Below, in pieces: positions 1-7,638 of a stretch of DNA of 18,263 nt. The notes below the pieces were generated by a model, which saw nothing but the letters and a program-made list of their open reading frames with translations, was not told the origin of the DNA and did no database searches. Where the stretch lies: NCBI GenBank assembly GCA_964352905.1, contig CAYGTS010000038.1, forward strand, positions 1 to 18,263, written 5' to 3'. Each line of letters starts with the position of its first letter. Positions within the stretch are counted from its first letter, which is position 1. A program made the translations under genes and the position numbers. The stretch is from CAYGTS01 sp964352905 (lineage in GTDB: Bacteria; Pseudomonadota; Gammaproteobacteria; JAHCLG01).

Positions 1-51
1 CCAAATCTGAACGTTCTGGTAAATATAAAGCTAAAGGGGGTGAGCAGATAC
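1..51 (-). repeat. Palindromic element copy A (truncated by window edge)
   Basis: The reverse complement of 1-51 matches 9898-9948 (copy C) with 3 differences over 51 bases. It includes the left stem arm (40-51, GTGAGCAGATAC on plus) and the core (ccaaatctgaacgttctgg). The right arm would lie outside the window. It is in opposite orientation to copies B and C and overlaps the 3' end of the gene 1 reading frame. Confidence 0.85.
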
Positions 52-1448
52 AATATTTGTTTGTTTAATGTCTGGTCGTGACTTTTTTGCAATAATGCTA
101 TTAAAGCGTGTAATTGTTGCTCTGATAATGCCGCTGTCGTGTCATGTTGTAACGTAAGATTAATAATGTTAAGACAATCTAATTGATATTGACTTGCCAA
201 GCCTGGTTGCTCAATCGCCCTGATAATGGTTGAAATAGTTTCGGCAGTAAACAGTTCATGACATTTTTGCTGATTTTGACTTTGCCGATAAAAATAATTG
301 ATCGCCTGCTCTATTGCCTCTTTTTCTGCTGAACTTTCTGAGGACTTAACCTTGCTAAGCTGCGATAAATAAGCTGAAAATAATTCCCGATAGTTAACAG
401 CGACTGATTCACTGAATAAACCAATAATTTTAAGTGCCATAGCTTTTACTGCAGCGTTACTATCGCGTAAGCATTTTTCAATTTTGGAAATCGCTTGCTG
501 GTTTAAACTTTTTCTATTTCTGAATGCAACGTTATAAAGTGCTGAAATCGCATCAACTCGCATCGCTTCAAGTTCTGCATTAATAATTGCCATTATTTTA
601 TTGGGGTAGTATTGGTAGCTACAAGAGAACCAGCCAACTTTCAAATTAGTTAAGCCCTCTTGGCGAATTTTTCTTGCGACATCAGCAATCAATGCAGGTT
701 CATTTTTATATTGATCTCTACAAATATCCTCATTAATCATTTTAGGTGCAATCAAGTCATCCTGATCGGTACCAAAAATGACTTTTTTGAATTGGCTTAA
801 ATCAGTAACACAGGATAATAATTTATCGATACTTTGCTGGGTTAATTCTTGTTTATCAGAGATCTTGTGAAAAGTTTTGCAAATCATACGATCAATGAAA
901 AACGACCCTACATCACCATAAGCCCGCCATTTGCTGCTGTGATTGAGAAATTTTTCAGGCAGATAATGATTTTTATCTTCATCGCGCAATATGCCTTTAT
1001 TGGCAGCTATTGTATACAGATTCTTAACTTCATAATAAGTACCATTATACCAATGGCGATCATCGCCACTCAAACCAATAACTGGTGGTAATTTTTCACT
1101 GCTCAAGTATAGCTTTATTTTTTGATGTTTTTTTCGGAGTAATTCTGCTAAAGATTTTAGATCAATATCTTTTTCCTGTGTTTGCTGATGAGCCACTTTT
1201 GCTATTTGTTGCTGTGCCACCACTTCAATTCTTGGCATTGTCTTAATTGGCACATAATGTGAGGGGACTATTCGATCATAGTCATCTGCCCCTAAAGCAT
1301 TTGTTGTAATATGTGCGATATGCTGTTTACCGTAGTGTTGATACTCTTTAATAAATGCCTGGAGCCTTGCACTAACCTCTTCATCTAACTCTAAACTTGC
1401 TTGGTGTTGTGCAAGGTAAACAATAGCTTCTACTAATTCCGCGCGTGC

Positions 1449-1453
1449 TATCT
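1449..1453. repeat. Target-site duplication TATCT, left copy
   Basis: TATCT lies directly outside the left terminal inverted repeat and is repeated at 7256-7260 outside the right one. A 5-bp duplication is the Tn3-family hallmark. Confidence 0.93.
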
Positions 1454-1498
1454 GGGGTACCAGCCAGACAGCGACGAAAGATCGCAAAATGGCTTTTT
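1454..1498 (+). repeat. Left terminal inverted repeat of the Tn3-family transposon
   Basis: Begins GGGGTACCAGCCAGACAGCG and matches the reverse complement of 7211-7255 at 43 of 45 positions (differences at repeat positions 8 and 27). The tnpA stop codon abuts its inner end. Weaker homology continues inward to 1645. Confidence 0.95.
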
Positions 1499-4400
1499 TT
1501 AGAGGGGCGTTTCATCCAAAATATCCATCATTTTCTCGGATTTAACGCGCCTTTTCTTCGGGAATGCTTGGCGCTTGTTTAACTCAATATCAATGTCACG
1601 ATCCATGATAGTGCTCGCACTAAGCTCAACATCATCGTGGGCATGCTTTTGGTGTAAATTCATGCTCAAACTACCCGCAATTATTTCCATATCAATTTCA
1701 AATTTTTTCTCACCAAAATCATAAAAACCCGCCAGATTTATGTGAAACCATGCCGCAGGTGAGATATGTGCCAACTGTTCAATGAGCGCTGCATCGCCAT
1801 TTTTTTCAAGCTTTTCTAAAAATGCCGAAAGTATTTTGGCGTTGTAAAAAATAATGCTATTTGCGATCAGGCGTGCAGACTCATTCCAAATTTCGATTTC
1901 CTGTTGGCTCGCGCCGCGAAATTTCTGCCCATTCACGTTCGCAATGGCGCGCCGAAGCTGATGATAGCTTTCGCCGCGATTTAGTGCACGCCGCACATTT
2001 TGCCTAATCATGGGATCATCAATATAACGCAACAGATATTGGCTCATCAGAATTTTATCAAATTCCCAAAGTGCTAATTTTGTCTTGTTTTTTCGTTTAT
2101 ATGAACTCAGCTTGTTAACCGTAATATGTTGCGAAGTTTCGCCGAGTAGTAAGGATGCCAACACACGCAGCATGTTATCCCATTCGGATTTAATTAATTT
2201 TTTGTCGACCTTATTGGTGGGTTTTACCAAATAATTCTTATATTCGTCCATGGATTTAAAACCATAAAGTGTCTGTGCTTTCAGTTGTATGCGTTTAAAA
2301 TGGGGCGCAAATTGCTTCCCAATCATATCCAACAACAAAAAATTGATTTGATTGATGCTATGCCCATCACCACTTATCCAATCAGGATCGATTCCACTGG
2401 AATTGTTACGTAAAATATCAAATAGAAAATGGCTTTCATGTTGATGAGCACTAATAATTTTAGCATTTACTGGCACGTGATTGGCGGACAACGTGTAGGC
2501 TACAACGCCTTTTCCAATTCCAAAATATTTTGACGAATATCGTGCCATGAATGTATGGAGTCTCGTTCCAAACTTCTGCCCATCGACGCTGGCATGCACT
2601 CGCTCTTCATGAATATCCCAGTGCTTAAATATAGGCAAATCCGCAATGGCATTGCTAATGTAGTCATTCGCTTCATGCAATGTCTCAAGGCGAATATAAT
2701 TTTTCAGTTGGGTTTGCATGCGATCGTAATCTAAATTGCAATTTTCCGCCATTTTATAGACGCCCAGATTCGTACCATTCGCAATTAGGCAAGCAATAAT
2801 GGCCGTGATGTCTAGCTCACCTTTAGAATGATGAGGTTTAATGTGTGAAAATCCTCGCATAAATCCACATTCTTTGTTAACAAAACGCAATAAATCAGCA
2901 ATATTGATTTTGGATAAATCAGAGAACAGGGGATCATTTGATTGCTCTTCTTGCTTCAAGTAGGGGAGGGACCATGTTATTTCGTCCCCTTTATTTTTGA
3001 TTGATATTCCGTTATTTTCTCCGCTTGAAATGCGATCATTGATTATTTTGAACAACGATTCAAGATCATTTTCATGCTTATCCAGTATTTCATCAACAGG
3101 TATAAGCAGATGTTCGCAGCCTAAAGTTCTCAACAATTTTTCTTTGTGTAGCCAACGCTTGTCATCAATCAAATATTTCGAGAAATTTTTATAGCTCATG
3201 GAGTCATCAACGAAAGTTTCCCCAGACTCTAACTGCTCTTTAATCAAAAGATACATCATAAATTCGTAGCGATGCATATCAACTTTATCGCCATCAGACT
3301 CATTCACGCAGATCCGTTTATTAGAGGGCACACAATTTAATGGTGGCGGTGATTTATTTTTATCGGCGAAATAACCTCGAAGAAAATTGATCCCCGCCAA
3401 AAGCGAGGAGTGCTTGCTGGAACAACTAAAATCGAGCGCTTTAAAAAGAGGTCTTAAATTCACCGTTATTTTGGATTTTAGTTTGGATAGCTCGTCCCAA
3501 TGCGTTTTTTCGAAATCAAACAAAGCACCGATAATAAACTGGATCACGTTAGAAAATTTCTCTTCCTCCAGAAGCGAAAATGCTTTTTCGCGAACTTCGC
3601 CAAATTTAACAGCATTTGAAATATTTTTGTCGATATAAAATGCTAATGCCTTAGCCGCTTGTCTTGAGTCATTACTAACTGGAATTTTCTCATTAAAAAT
3701 AATGTCCTTAGCAGTTCGCTTAGCTTCTTTATAATATTTGTCGGTTAAATAAATAAAGCTGCTGATCAGATTGTCGTTGATTTGTTGGTGCCGATGATGC
3801 GAGTAGCAGAGCAGATAAAGCTGAGCAAGTGATTTGGGGAAGTCGCGAAGACGATCAGCGTCATAATACTCAGCAAGAGAGGCGTAATATTGAATCGCTT
3901 GGTTGGTGAGCTTTAATTTCGGCAAGCACGTTGATGCTAATTCATATAAACTTTTATTATTTTCTAATTTTTTTATTTCAGCTTTAATATGTGAGGTACG
4001 AAAACTTTTTGGATCCCTTTTTAACTCGGCCAATTCAGATAATCCATCATTCCTCATTAAAAGGCGATCCATCATCATTTCAGCAGAAGAGGTCATATTT
4101 TTTTCTAAAATTGCACGTAGTCGGTTTTGTTCATAAGTGACGGCCTCGCTTACGAGATCTTGTAGTGTGGTGTAGCCCAATAAAGCCATTTTTTTCCGTT
4201 GCAAATGCAAAAGAATCTCGTAAAATAAATAAATCGGATTGACATTTATCGTGACTTTAGTGGATAACAAGTCTTGAATGCTGCGATAAATTTCCGGTTT
4301 AGAGGCTGTAAATCCCGTGAGCTCCAGTATGTGAACATGAATTTTTGTTCGTGTGTTAGGGGCTGGAATTGTTTTTGGTCGAGGTGTTTTTTTGAAAAAG

Positions 4401-4654
4401 TTCTTCATGATGAAAGAAAGATCTTCTGAATTTTTTAGGAATATGGTTGGGAAAAATAGCGTCGTCGCCTTAAAATAAGCCAACTGTGCTATAAAATAGG
4501 CTTTCGATGTCGTGGACCCTAACGATTGCATCACTGAGAGTTCCGCGTCATTGAGTGAAAAATAATCTCGCCTTTCATTATCGGAGAAGCGCGGAGCACC
4601 ATATAAAGAGTTGATTTCGGCTTTGGTTAATATTTTCAGCCGGTCTTGTGCCAT
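1499..4654 (-). CDS. tnpA: Tn3-family transposase TnpA with extra recombinase-like C-terminal tail
   Basis: Catalyses replicative (cointegrate) transposition by binding the terminal repeats. The protein is 1051 residues. The N-terminal region (about 1-170) resembles the DUF4158 DNA-binding domain of Tn3 transposases. The DDE catalytic residues are D691 (in HASVDGQK), D763 (in SGDGHS) and E895 (in RGESYHQLRRAI), with the D-D and D-E distances expected for the family, plus the conserved WNESARLIANSIIFYN stretch near 923-938. Members normally end shortly after the HINLAGFYDF-type motif (here 971-980). This one continues ~50 residues, and residues 1004-1051 align gaplessly with the last 48 residues of the recombinase at 5948-7210 (24 identities). 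The recombinase Tyr is replaced by D1020. Start: AAGGA lies about 10 bases before the ATG at 4654. Divergent from the hydrolase gene. Function is certain; the role of the tail is unknown. Confidence 0.97.
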   Translation of the reverse strand: MAQDRLKILTKAEINSLYGAPRFSDNERRDYFSLNDAELSVMQSLGSTTSKAYFIAQLAYFKATTLFFPTIFLKNSEDLSFIMKNFFKKTPRPKTIPAPNTRTKIHVHILELTGFTASKPEIYRSIQDLLSTKVTINVNPIYLFYEILLHLQRKKMALLGYTTLQDLVSEAVTYEQNRLRAILEKNMTSSAEMMMDRLLMRNDGLSELAELKRDPKSFRTSHIKAEIKKLENNKSLYELASTCLPKLKLTNQAIQYYASLAEYYDADRLRDFPKSLAQLYLLCYSHHRHQQINDNLISSFIYLTDKYYKEAKRTAKDIIFNEKIPVSNDSRQAAKALAFYIDKNISNAVKFGEVREKAFSLLEEEKFSNVIQFIIGALFDFEKTHWDELSKLKSKITVNLRPLFKALDFSCSSKHSSLLAGINFLRGYFADKNKSPPPLNCVPSNKRICVNESDGDKVDMHRYEFMMYLLIKEQLESGETFVDDSMSYKNFSKYLIDDKRWLHKEKLLRTLGCEHLLIPVDEILDKHENDLESLFKIINDRISSGENNGISIKNKGDEITWSLPYLKQEEQSNDPLFSDLSKINIADLLRFVNKECGFMRGFSHIKPHHSKGELDITAIIACLIANGTNLGVYKMAENCNLDYDRMQTQLKNYIRLETLHEANDYISNAIADLPIFKHWDIHEERVHASVDGQKFGTRLHTFMARYSSKYFGIGKGVVAYTLSANHVPVNAKIISAHQHESHFLFDILRNNSSGIDPDWISGDGHSINQINFLLLDMIGKQFAPHFKRIQLKAQTLYGFKSMDEYKNYLVKPTNKVDKKLIKSEWDNMLRVLASLLLGETSQHITVNKLSSYKRKNKTKLALWEFDKILMSQYLLRYIDDPMIRQNVRRALNRGESYHQLRRAIANVNGQKFRGASQQEIEIWNESARLIANSIIFYNAKILSAFLEKLEKNGDAALIEQLAHISPAAWFHINLAGFYDFGEKKFEIDMEIIAGSLSMNLHQKHAHDDVELSASTIMDRDIDIELNKRQAFPKKRRVKSEKMMDILDETPL
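1502..1645 (-). repeat. Inner extension of the left terminal repeat, coding for the TnpA tail
   Basis: These 48 codons align codon for codon, no gaps, with 7064-7207 on the plus strand (the 3' end of the recombinase gene). Hand count: 95 of 147 bases identical including the shared TAA stop, and 24 of 48 residues identical. With the terminal 45 bp this makes an imperfect inverted repeat of 192 bp at each end of the transposon. Confidence 0.85.
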
Positions 4655-4669
4655 GGTGCAAAATCCTTA

Positions 4670-4698
4670 TTTAAAAATGTGTTAGGTTATGCTATAGT
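4670..4698 (+). promoter_or_regulatory. Possible promoter for the hydrolase-recombinase genes
   Basis: TTTAAA (4670-4675) and TATAGT (4693-4698) are 17 bp apart, facing the hydrolase. The predicted transcript would begin just before the palindrome at 4711-4732, placing that hairpin in the 5' leader. The -35 is weak. Confidence 0.35.
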
Positions 4699-4718
4699 TT
4701 CTCTTTATTTGCCGGTAA
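4691..4718 (-). promoter_or_regulatory. Possible tnpA promoter
   Basis: On the minus strand TTACCG (4713-4718) and TATAGC (4691-4696) are 16 bp apart upstream of tnpA. The -35 lies in the left arm of the palindrome at 4711-4732, so a protein bound there could repress tnpA. The -10 overlaps the -10 of the divergent hydrolase promoter. By eye only. Confidence 0.35.
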
Positions 4719-4732
4719 TGTTGATTACCGGC
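4711..4732. promoter_or_regulatory. 22-bp palindrome, candidate recombination core site or operator
   Basis: GCCGGTAAT-gttg-ATTACCGGC: two perfect 9-bp inverted arms with a 4-base centre, in the only sizeable intergenic gap inside the transposon. Tyrosine recombinase core sites are paired inverted arms around a short spacer, and in Tn3-family elements the resolution site usually lies beside tnpA. An operator for TnpA or recombinase autoregulation, or a leader hairpin, are alternatives. A further GCCGGT lies at 4639-4644 inside the tnpA start region and might be an accessory site, weakly. Confidence 0.5.
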
Positions 4733-4767
4733 GTAATATGATAAGCTCCTTAGAAAGGTATTGCAAC

Positions 4768-5946
4768 ATGAAATTTTGCCGACAATTGATTATAGGAATT
4801 GCTCTGCTTCTTATAATACTAACAAATGCGGTAGCCTCTGCTAGTTCTATTAAATTAGCTCAAACATATTTTTTACATTTATGCCAAACAGGTAAATTTT
4901 CTGGTGCAGCACTTATTGCTATTAATGGGAAAATTAAATTTGAAAAAGCTTGTGGGTTAGCAAATAGAGATTTTCAAATTCCTAACACTATAGAGACTAA
5001 GTTTAATTTGGGCTCGGTTGGAAAACTCTTTACTATTGTATCTATCGCACAGCTTATAGAAAATAAAAAGCTTGCTCTCAATACGAATGCTAATAGCGTA
5101 ATTCCTTCTTGGTTGCCAATGGATAATGTAAAAAGTATTACCATTGAGCAACTATTAACCCACAGCTCTGGCCTTGGTAATTTTATGGATGACCGGCGAT
5201 GGAAATTAGGTGCAGATTCTGGCTTATATGATAGCACCGATGATTATAAACCGTTAATCAAAGCGGAAAAACTGTTATTCAGACCCGGGGAAAGTCAATT
5301 CTATAGCAATAGCGCTTATTTAGTTTTGGGTAAAATAATTGAAAATTTATCGCATGAGTCATACATAAGATATATTGACCATAATATTTTATCTACAGCA
5401 AAAATGCATAATACAGGTATCTACCCTCTCGATGGAATTGTAAGAAATCGCTCTATTGGATACTATTACACTTGTAAAAATAATATATGCGAATGGAAGA
5501 ACAATAATTACCAAGCACCATTCATTGGCACTTCTGCCGGAGGTGCTTATTCAACTATAGGTGATCTCTTTAAATTTTCCCAGGCGTTATATTCTCATAA
5601 ATTGCTTGATCAGGAAATCACTAAAGAAATATTGTCATCATCTATAGTTAAACCAAGCAAAAACATTTTCACCAAAAAAATTAAAATAGGAAATATTGAA
5701 GTTCCAGAAACTTTTAGCACCTATGGTTTCGCAGGGGCGTGGAATAAGTTTGGCGTTGCTGTTTGGAGAAATCCTACGTTAGTTGGTCATACAGGGGGCA
5801 CCACTGGGGCAAGTGCATTATTTTTAATATCTCCCAATAATCAATACACAATTATTATATTAAGTAATACTACTTCAGGAACTCTATTTCTCTATCAAAA
5901 ATTTAGGGATGCATTTGGATTTAAAGGAAAAATCGAGAACTTTTAA
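4768..5946 (+). CDS. Secreted serine hydrolase, class C beta-lactamase / DD-peptidase fold (transposon passenger)
   Basis: A penicillin-binding-fold serine hydrolase (family Pfam PF00144: class C beta-lactamases, DD-peptidases, esterases). From the ATG at 4768 it has 392 residues with an N-terminal signal peptide (MKFC then a long hydrophobic run, likely cleaved after AVASA), so it should act in the periplasm. The three family motifs are present: SVGK (S83 nucleophile, K86), YSN (Y179-N181) and HTG (341-343). Start choice: an in-frame ATG at 4738 lacks a ribosome-binding site and sits at the edge of the palindrome, whereas 4768 has AGAAAGG about 10 bases upstream and gives a proper signal peptide. 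The next gene starts 1 bp after its stop, so the two are probably co-transcribed. The motifs do not tell lactamase from peptidase or esterase; resistance should not be assumed. It appears more AT-rich than the core genes to the right. Confidence 0.85.
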   Translation: MKFCRQLIIGIALLLIILTNAVASASSIKLAQTYFLHLCQTGKFSGAALIAINGKIKFEKACGLANRDFQIPNTIETKFNLGSVGKLFTIVSIAQLIENKKLALNTNANSVIPSWLPMDNVKSITIEQLLTHSSGLGNFMDDRRWKLGADSGLYDSTDDYKPLIKAEKLLFRPGESQFYSNSAYLVLGKIIENLSHESYIRYIDHNILSTAKMHNTGIYPLDGIVRNRSIGYYYTCKNNICEWKNNNYQAPFIGTSAGGAYSTIGDLFKFSQALYSHKLLDQEITKEILSSSIVKPSKNIFTKKIKIGNIEVPETFSTYGFAGAWNKFGVAVWRNPTLVGHTGGTTGASALFLISPNNQYTIIILSNTTSGTLFLYQKFRDAFGFKGKIENF

Positions 5947-5947
5947 C

Positions 5948-7210
5948 ATGAAGGATAATAAACAAACATTGATGCCATATTTTGACAGCCTTGATCAGAT
6001 GTTATCTGAGAACTATTTCTATATCCCTTCCATTACAGGCGATTTTCTAAAAGATTACAATGTCGCGAAATCTTTTCTCTTAAGTTATCAGGGAAGTCAT
6101 GATACTTTTAATGCTTATAGGCGTGAAGTCGAGCGTTTCTTGCAATGGTGCCAACTAAAAGCAAATAAATCATTAACACAAATAAAGCGTGAAGAATTTG
6201 AAGCTTACCTTGAATTCTGCCAGAAGCCGCCAAAATCCTGGATTGCTTTTAAAAATGAACCTCGTTTTATTGTAGAAAATGGATCGAGGATCCCTAATAA
6301 AAAATGGCGACCTTTTGTTGTTACAATATCCAAAGTTGACGCGAAGTCTGGTATTGAACCGGACAAACAAAAATATACCTTGTCCGAAAAAGGCTTTAAA
6401 GCATTATTTGCGATTATCAGCAGCTTTTATAATTTTATGATCCAAGAAAATTATACTATGATCAACCCTGCATTACTGATCCGCCAAAAAAGCCGATATT
6501 TAAAGAAAACTACAATAAAGCCTAAAATCAGGCGGCTTTCTGAGTTGCAATGGGGTTACGTACTAGAAACAGCAGAAATCGCTGCTGATGAAGATCCAGC
6601 CCGACACGAACGCACATTATTTATTTTAAATGTACTTTATGGCATGTATTTACGAATTTCGGAATTAACCGTCACAGAACGCTGGACACCAACCATGGGA
6701 GATTTTGAACGAGATCATGACGGCAACTGGTGGTTTAATACGATTGGCAAAGGCAACAAAGCCAGAAAAATCTCTGTCAGTGACGCTATGCTCAAAGCAT
6801 TAAAGCGATATCGTAAATCACTCAAGCTCCCTACCCTGCCCTTCGCCGGAGAACAAACACCACTCATCACAAAATTTAGAACGGATACTGCTGTTAAAAG
6901 TGTTCGTTATATTCGTTCTTTAGTTCAGGAGGCTTTTGATAAAGCCATAGAACGACTTAAGGAGGATAATCAAACAGAAGAAGCAGAGCAGCTTGCTGTT
7001 GCCACCGTCCATTGGCTTAGACATACAGGGATTTCAGATGATGTTAAAATAAGGCCTCGTGAACATGTGCGCGATGACGCTGGGCATAGTTCCAGTGCAA
7101 TCACAGATCGCTATATTGATATAGAGTTACGCGAGCGTCATGCATCGGCTAAGAAAAAACGTATAAAACCTGAATGTATGCTGGATATTCCCCCAAAGAC
7201 ATCTGACTAA
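5948..7210 (+). CDS. Tyrosine recombinase (integrase family), probable cointegrate resolvase of the transposon
   Basis: A site-specific recombinase of 420 residues from the ATG at 5948. The N-terminal half (about 45-175) is an alpha-helical core-binding/SAM-like domain (...DTFNAYRREVERFLQWC...). The C-terminal half has all catalytic residues: R236 (in YLRISEL), K268 (in GKGNKARK), H355 and R358 (in HWLRHTG), H380 (in GHSSSAITDRY) and nucleophile Y389. Its place in the transposon, without a serine resolvase, suggests TnpI-like cointegrate resolution. Start: an in-frame ATG at 5909 overlaps the hydrolase gene and has poor spacing to its upstream AGGG; 5948 follows the hydrolase stop by 1 bp and suggests translational coupling. 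Some 31 residues follow the Tyr, ending in a basic tail. The last 48 residues have a diverged duplicate at the end of TnpA. The stop codon abuts the right terminal repeat. Confidence 0.9.
   Translation: MKDNKQTLMPYFDSLDQMLSENYFYIPSITGDFLKDYNVAKSFLLSYQGSHDTFNAYRREVERFLQWCQLKANKSLTQIKREEFEAYLEFCQKPPKSWIAFKNEPRFIVENGSRIPNKKWRPFVVTISKVDAKSGIEPDKQKYTLSEKGFKALFAIISSFYNFMIQENYTMINPALLIRQKSRYLKKTTIKPKIRRLSELQWGYVLETAEIAADEDPARHERTLFILNVLYGMYLRISELTVTERWTPTMGDFERDHDGNWWFNTIGKGNKARKISVSDAMLKALKRYRKSLKLPTLPFAGEQTPLITKFRTDTAVKSVRYIRSLVQEAFDKAIERLKEDNQTEEAEQLAVATVHWLRHTGISDDVKIRPREHVRDDAGHSSSAITDRYIDIELRERHASAKKKRIKPECMLDIPPKTSD
7064..7207 (+). repeat. Inner extension of the right terminal repeat, coding for the recombinase C-terminus
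   Basis: Partner of 1502-1645. It encodes the H/Tyr catalytic box and the basic tail of the recombinase. Since this segment is essential to a tyrosine recombinase but extra to a transposase, this copy is the likely donor. Confidence 0.85.
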
Positions 7211-7255
7211 AAAAAGCCATTTTGCGATGTTTCGTCGCTGTCTGGCTAGTACCCC
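7211..7255 (-). repeat. Right terminal inverted repeat of the Tn3-family transposon
   Basis: The reverse complement begins GGGGTACTAGCCAGACAGCG and matches the left end at 43 of 45 positions. It lies directly between the recombinase stop codon and TATCT. Confidence 0.95.
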
Positions 7256-7260
7256 TATCT
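7256..7260. repeat. Target-site duplication TATCT, right copy
   Basis: Second copy of the 5-bp duplication at 1449-1453. Confidence 0.93.
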
Positions 7261-7591
7261 CATTATCCACTCGATGAAAGGCATCGATTAATTGTAAAAC
7301 ATCAAAATGAGTTCTGTGGCGAATGGCATATTTAAGTATTTGACTCAGTAAAATCAGCGTTGTAGTATTCTCGCTCATGGCCACGCTGAGTAAATCTTGA
7401 TAAAGCCTTTGCAATTGCGCCTGCGCTAATCCTTGTTTGCGCACAATATGCCTGATGATTTTAGGAATACGTAAATGGCAAGCAGGATCATCTTCATATG
7501 CCTTTTTTAGTTCACGTTCAATTACCCTCTCATCAAAATTCGTATAGATTTTGTGCAAATTTGTCTCATCAAGTTGATCCGTTAAAGGCAT
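7256..7591 (-). pseudogene. Gene 1, N-terminal part (interrupted by Tn3-family transposon)
   Basis: Encodes the first 112 residues (MPLTDQLDETNLHKIYTNFD...) of the protein that continues at 1453-1. Start: GTG at 7603 opens the frame, but the ATG at 7591 has GGAG 6 bases upstream and is the better start. The residues are largely helical and charged (ERVIERELKKAYEDD, RIPKIIRHIVRKQG); no signal peptide or known motif is seen. The present reading frame enters the transposon and ends at 7127, adding 42 foreign residues, so a 154-residue truncated chimera could be made. Function unknown. It lies between repeat elements A and B. Confidence 0.8.
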
Positions 7592-7638
7592 TTCTTTCTC
7601 CACTAATTTTAATAAAGTAGGTGATTATGACTTAAACT

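Larger units (their letters stand above)
1..1453 (-). pseudogene. Gene 1, C-terminal part (interrupted by Tn3-family transposon; runs off left edge)
   Basis: The minus strand from 1453 to 1 is one uninterrupted reading frame of about 482 codons with no stop before the window edge. It is in the exact frame of the N-terminal fragment at 7256-7591: dropping the transposon and one TATCT copy joins ...VDNEI to ARAELVEAIV... without a frameshift. The joined protein would be at least 594 residues. I do not recognise the family. It looks soluble, with no signal peptide or membrane segment. The C-terminal 200 residues are helix-rich with HEAT-like character (for example around VKAMALKIIGLF). The middle holds a W/Y-rich patch (DDRHWYNGTYYEV). 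The last ~17 codons before the edge lie inside repeat element A, so the natural C-terminus may be repeat-encoded. No start codon or ribosome-binding site is apparent at this fragment's 5' end, so it is probably not translated as it stands. Absence of other lesions suggests a recent insertion. Confidence 0.8.
1454..7255. mobile_element. Complete Tn3-family transposon carrying a serine hydrolase and a tyrosine recombinase
   Basis: The element is 5,802 bp, bounded by near-perfect inverted repeats starting GGGGTAC and by TATCT duplications. Order: left repeat, tnpA (minus), divergent intergenic region with a 22-bp palindrome, serine hydrolase (plus), tyrosine recombinase (plus), right repeat. There is no serine resolvase; the tyrosine recombinase presumably resolves cointegrates, as TnpI of Tn4430 and the TnpS/TnpT pair of Tn4651 do. 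All three genes look intact with catalytic residues present, so the element may be active. It interrupts gene 1 in frame. Homology between the two ends extends 192 bp inward, into both terminal genes. The ends are certain; activity is inferred. Confidence 0.95.

Noticed and set aside
849..1091. 80-residue plus-strand open frame
   Set aside because: It lies opposite the coding frame of gene 1's C-terminal part, has no ribosome-binding site and reads as a low-complexity hydrophobic shadow.
7127..7255. The frame of gene 1's N-terminal part continues 42 codons into the transposon to 7127
   Set aside because: This stretch is the antisense of the recombinase 3' end and the terminal repeat, so it is not part of the native gene; annotated only as a possible chimeric tail.
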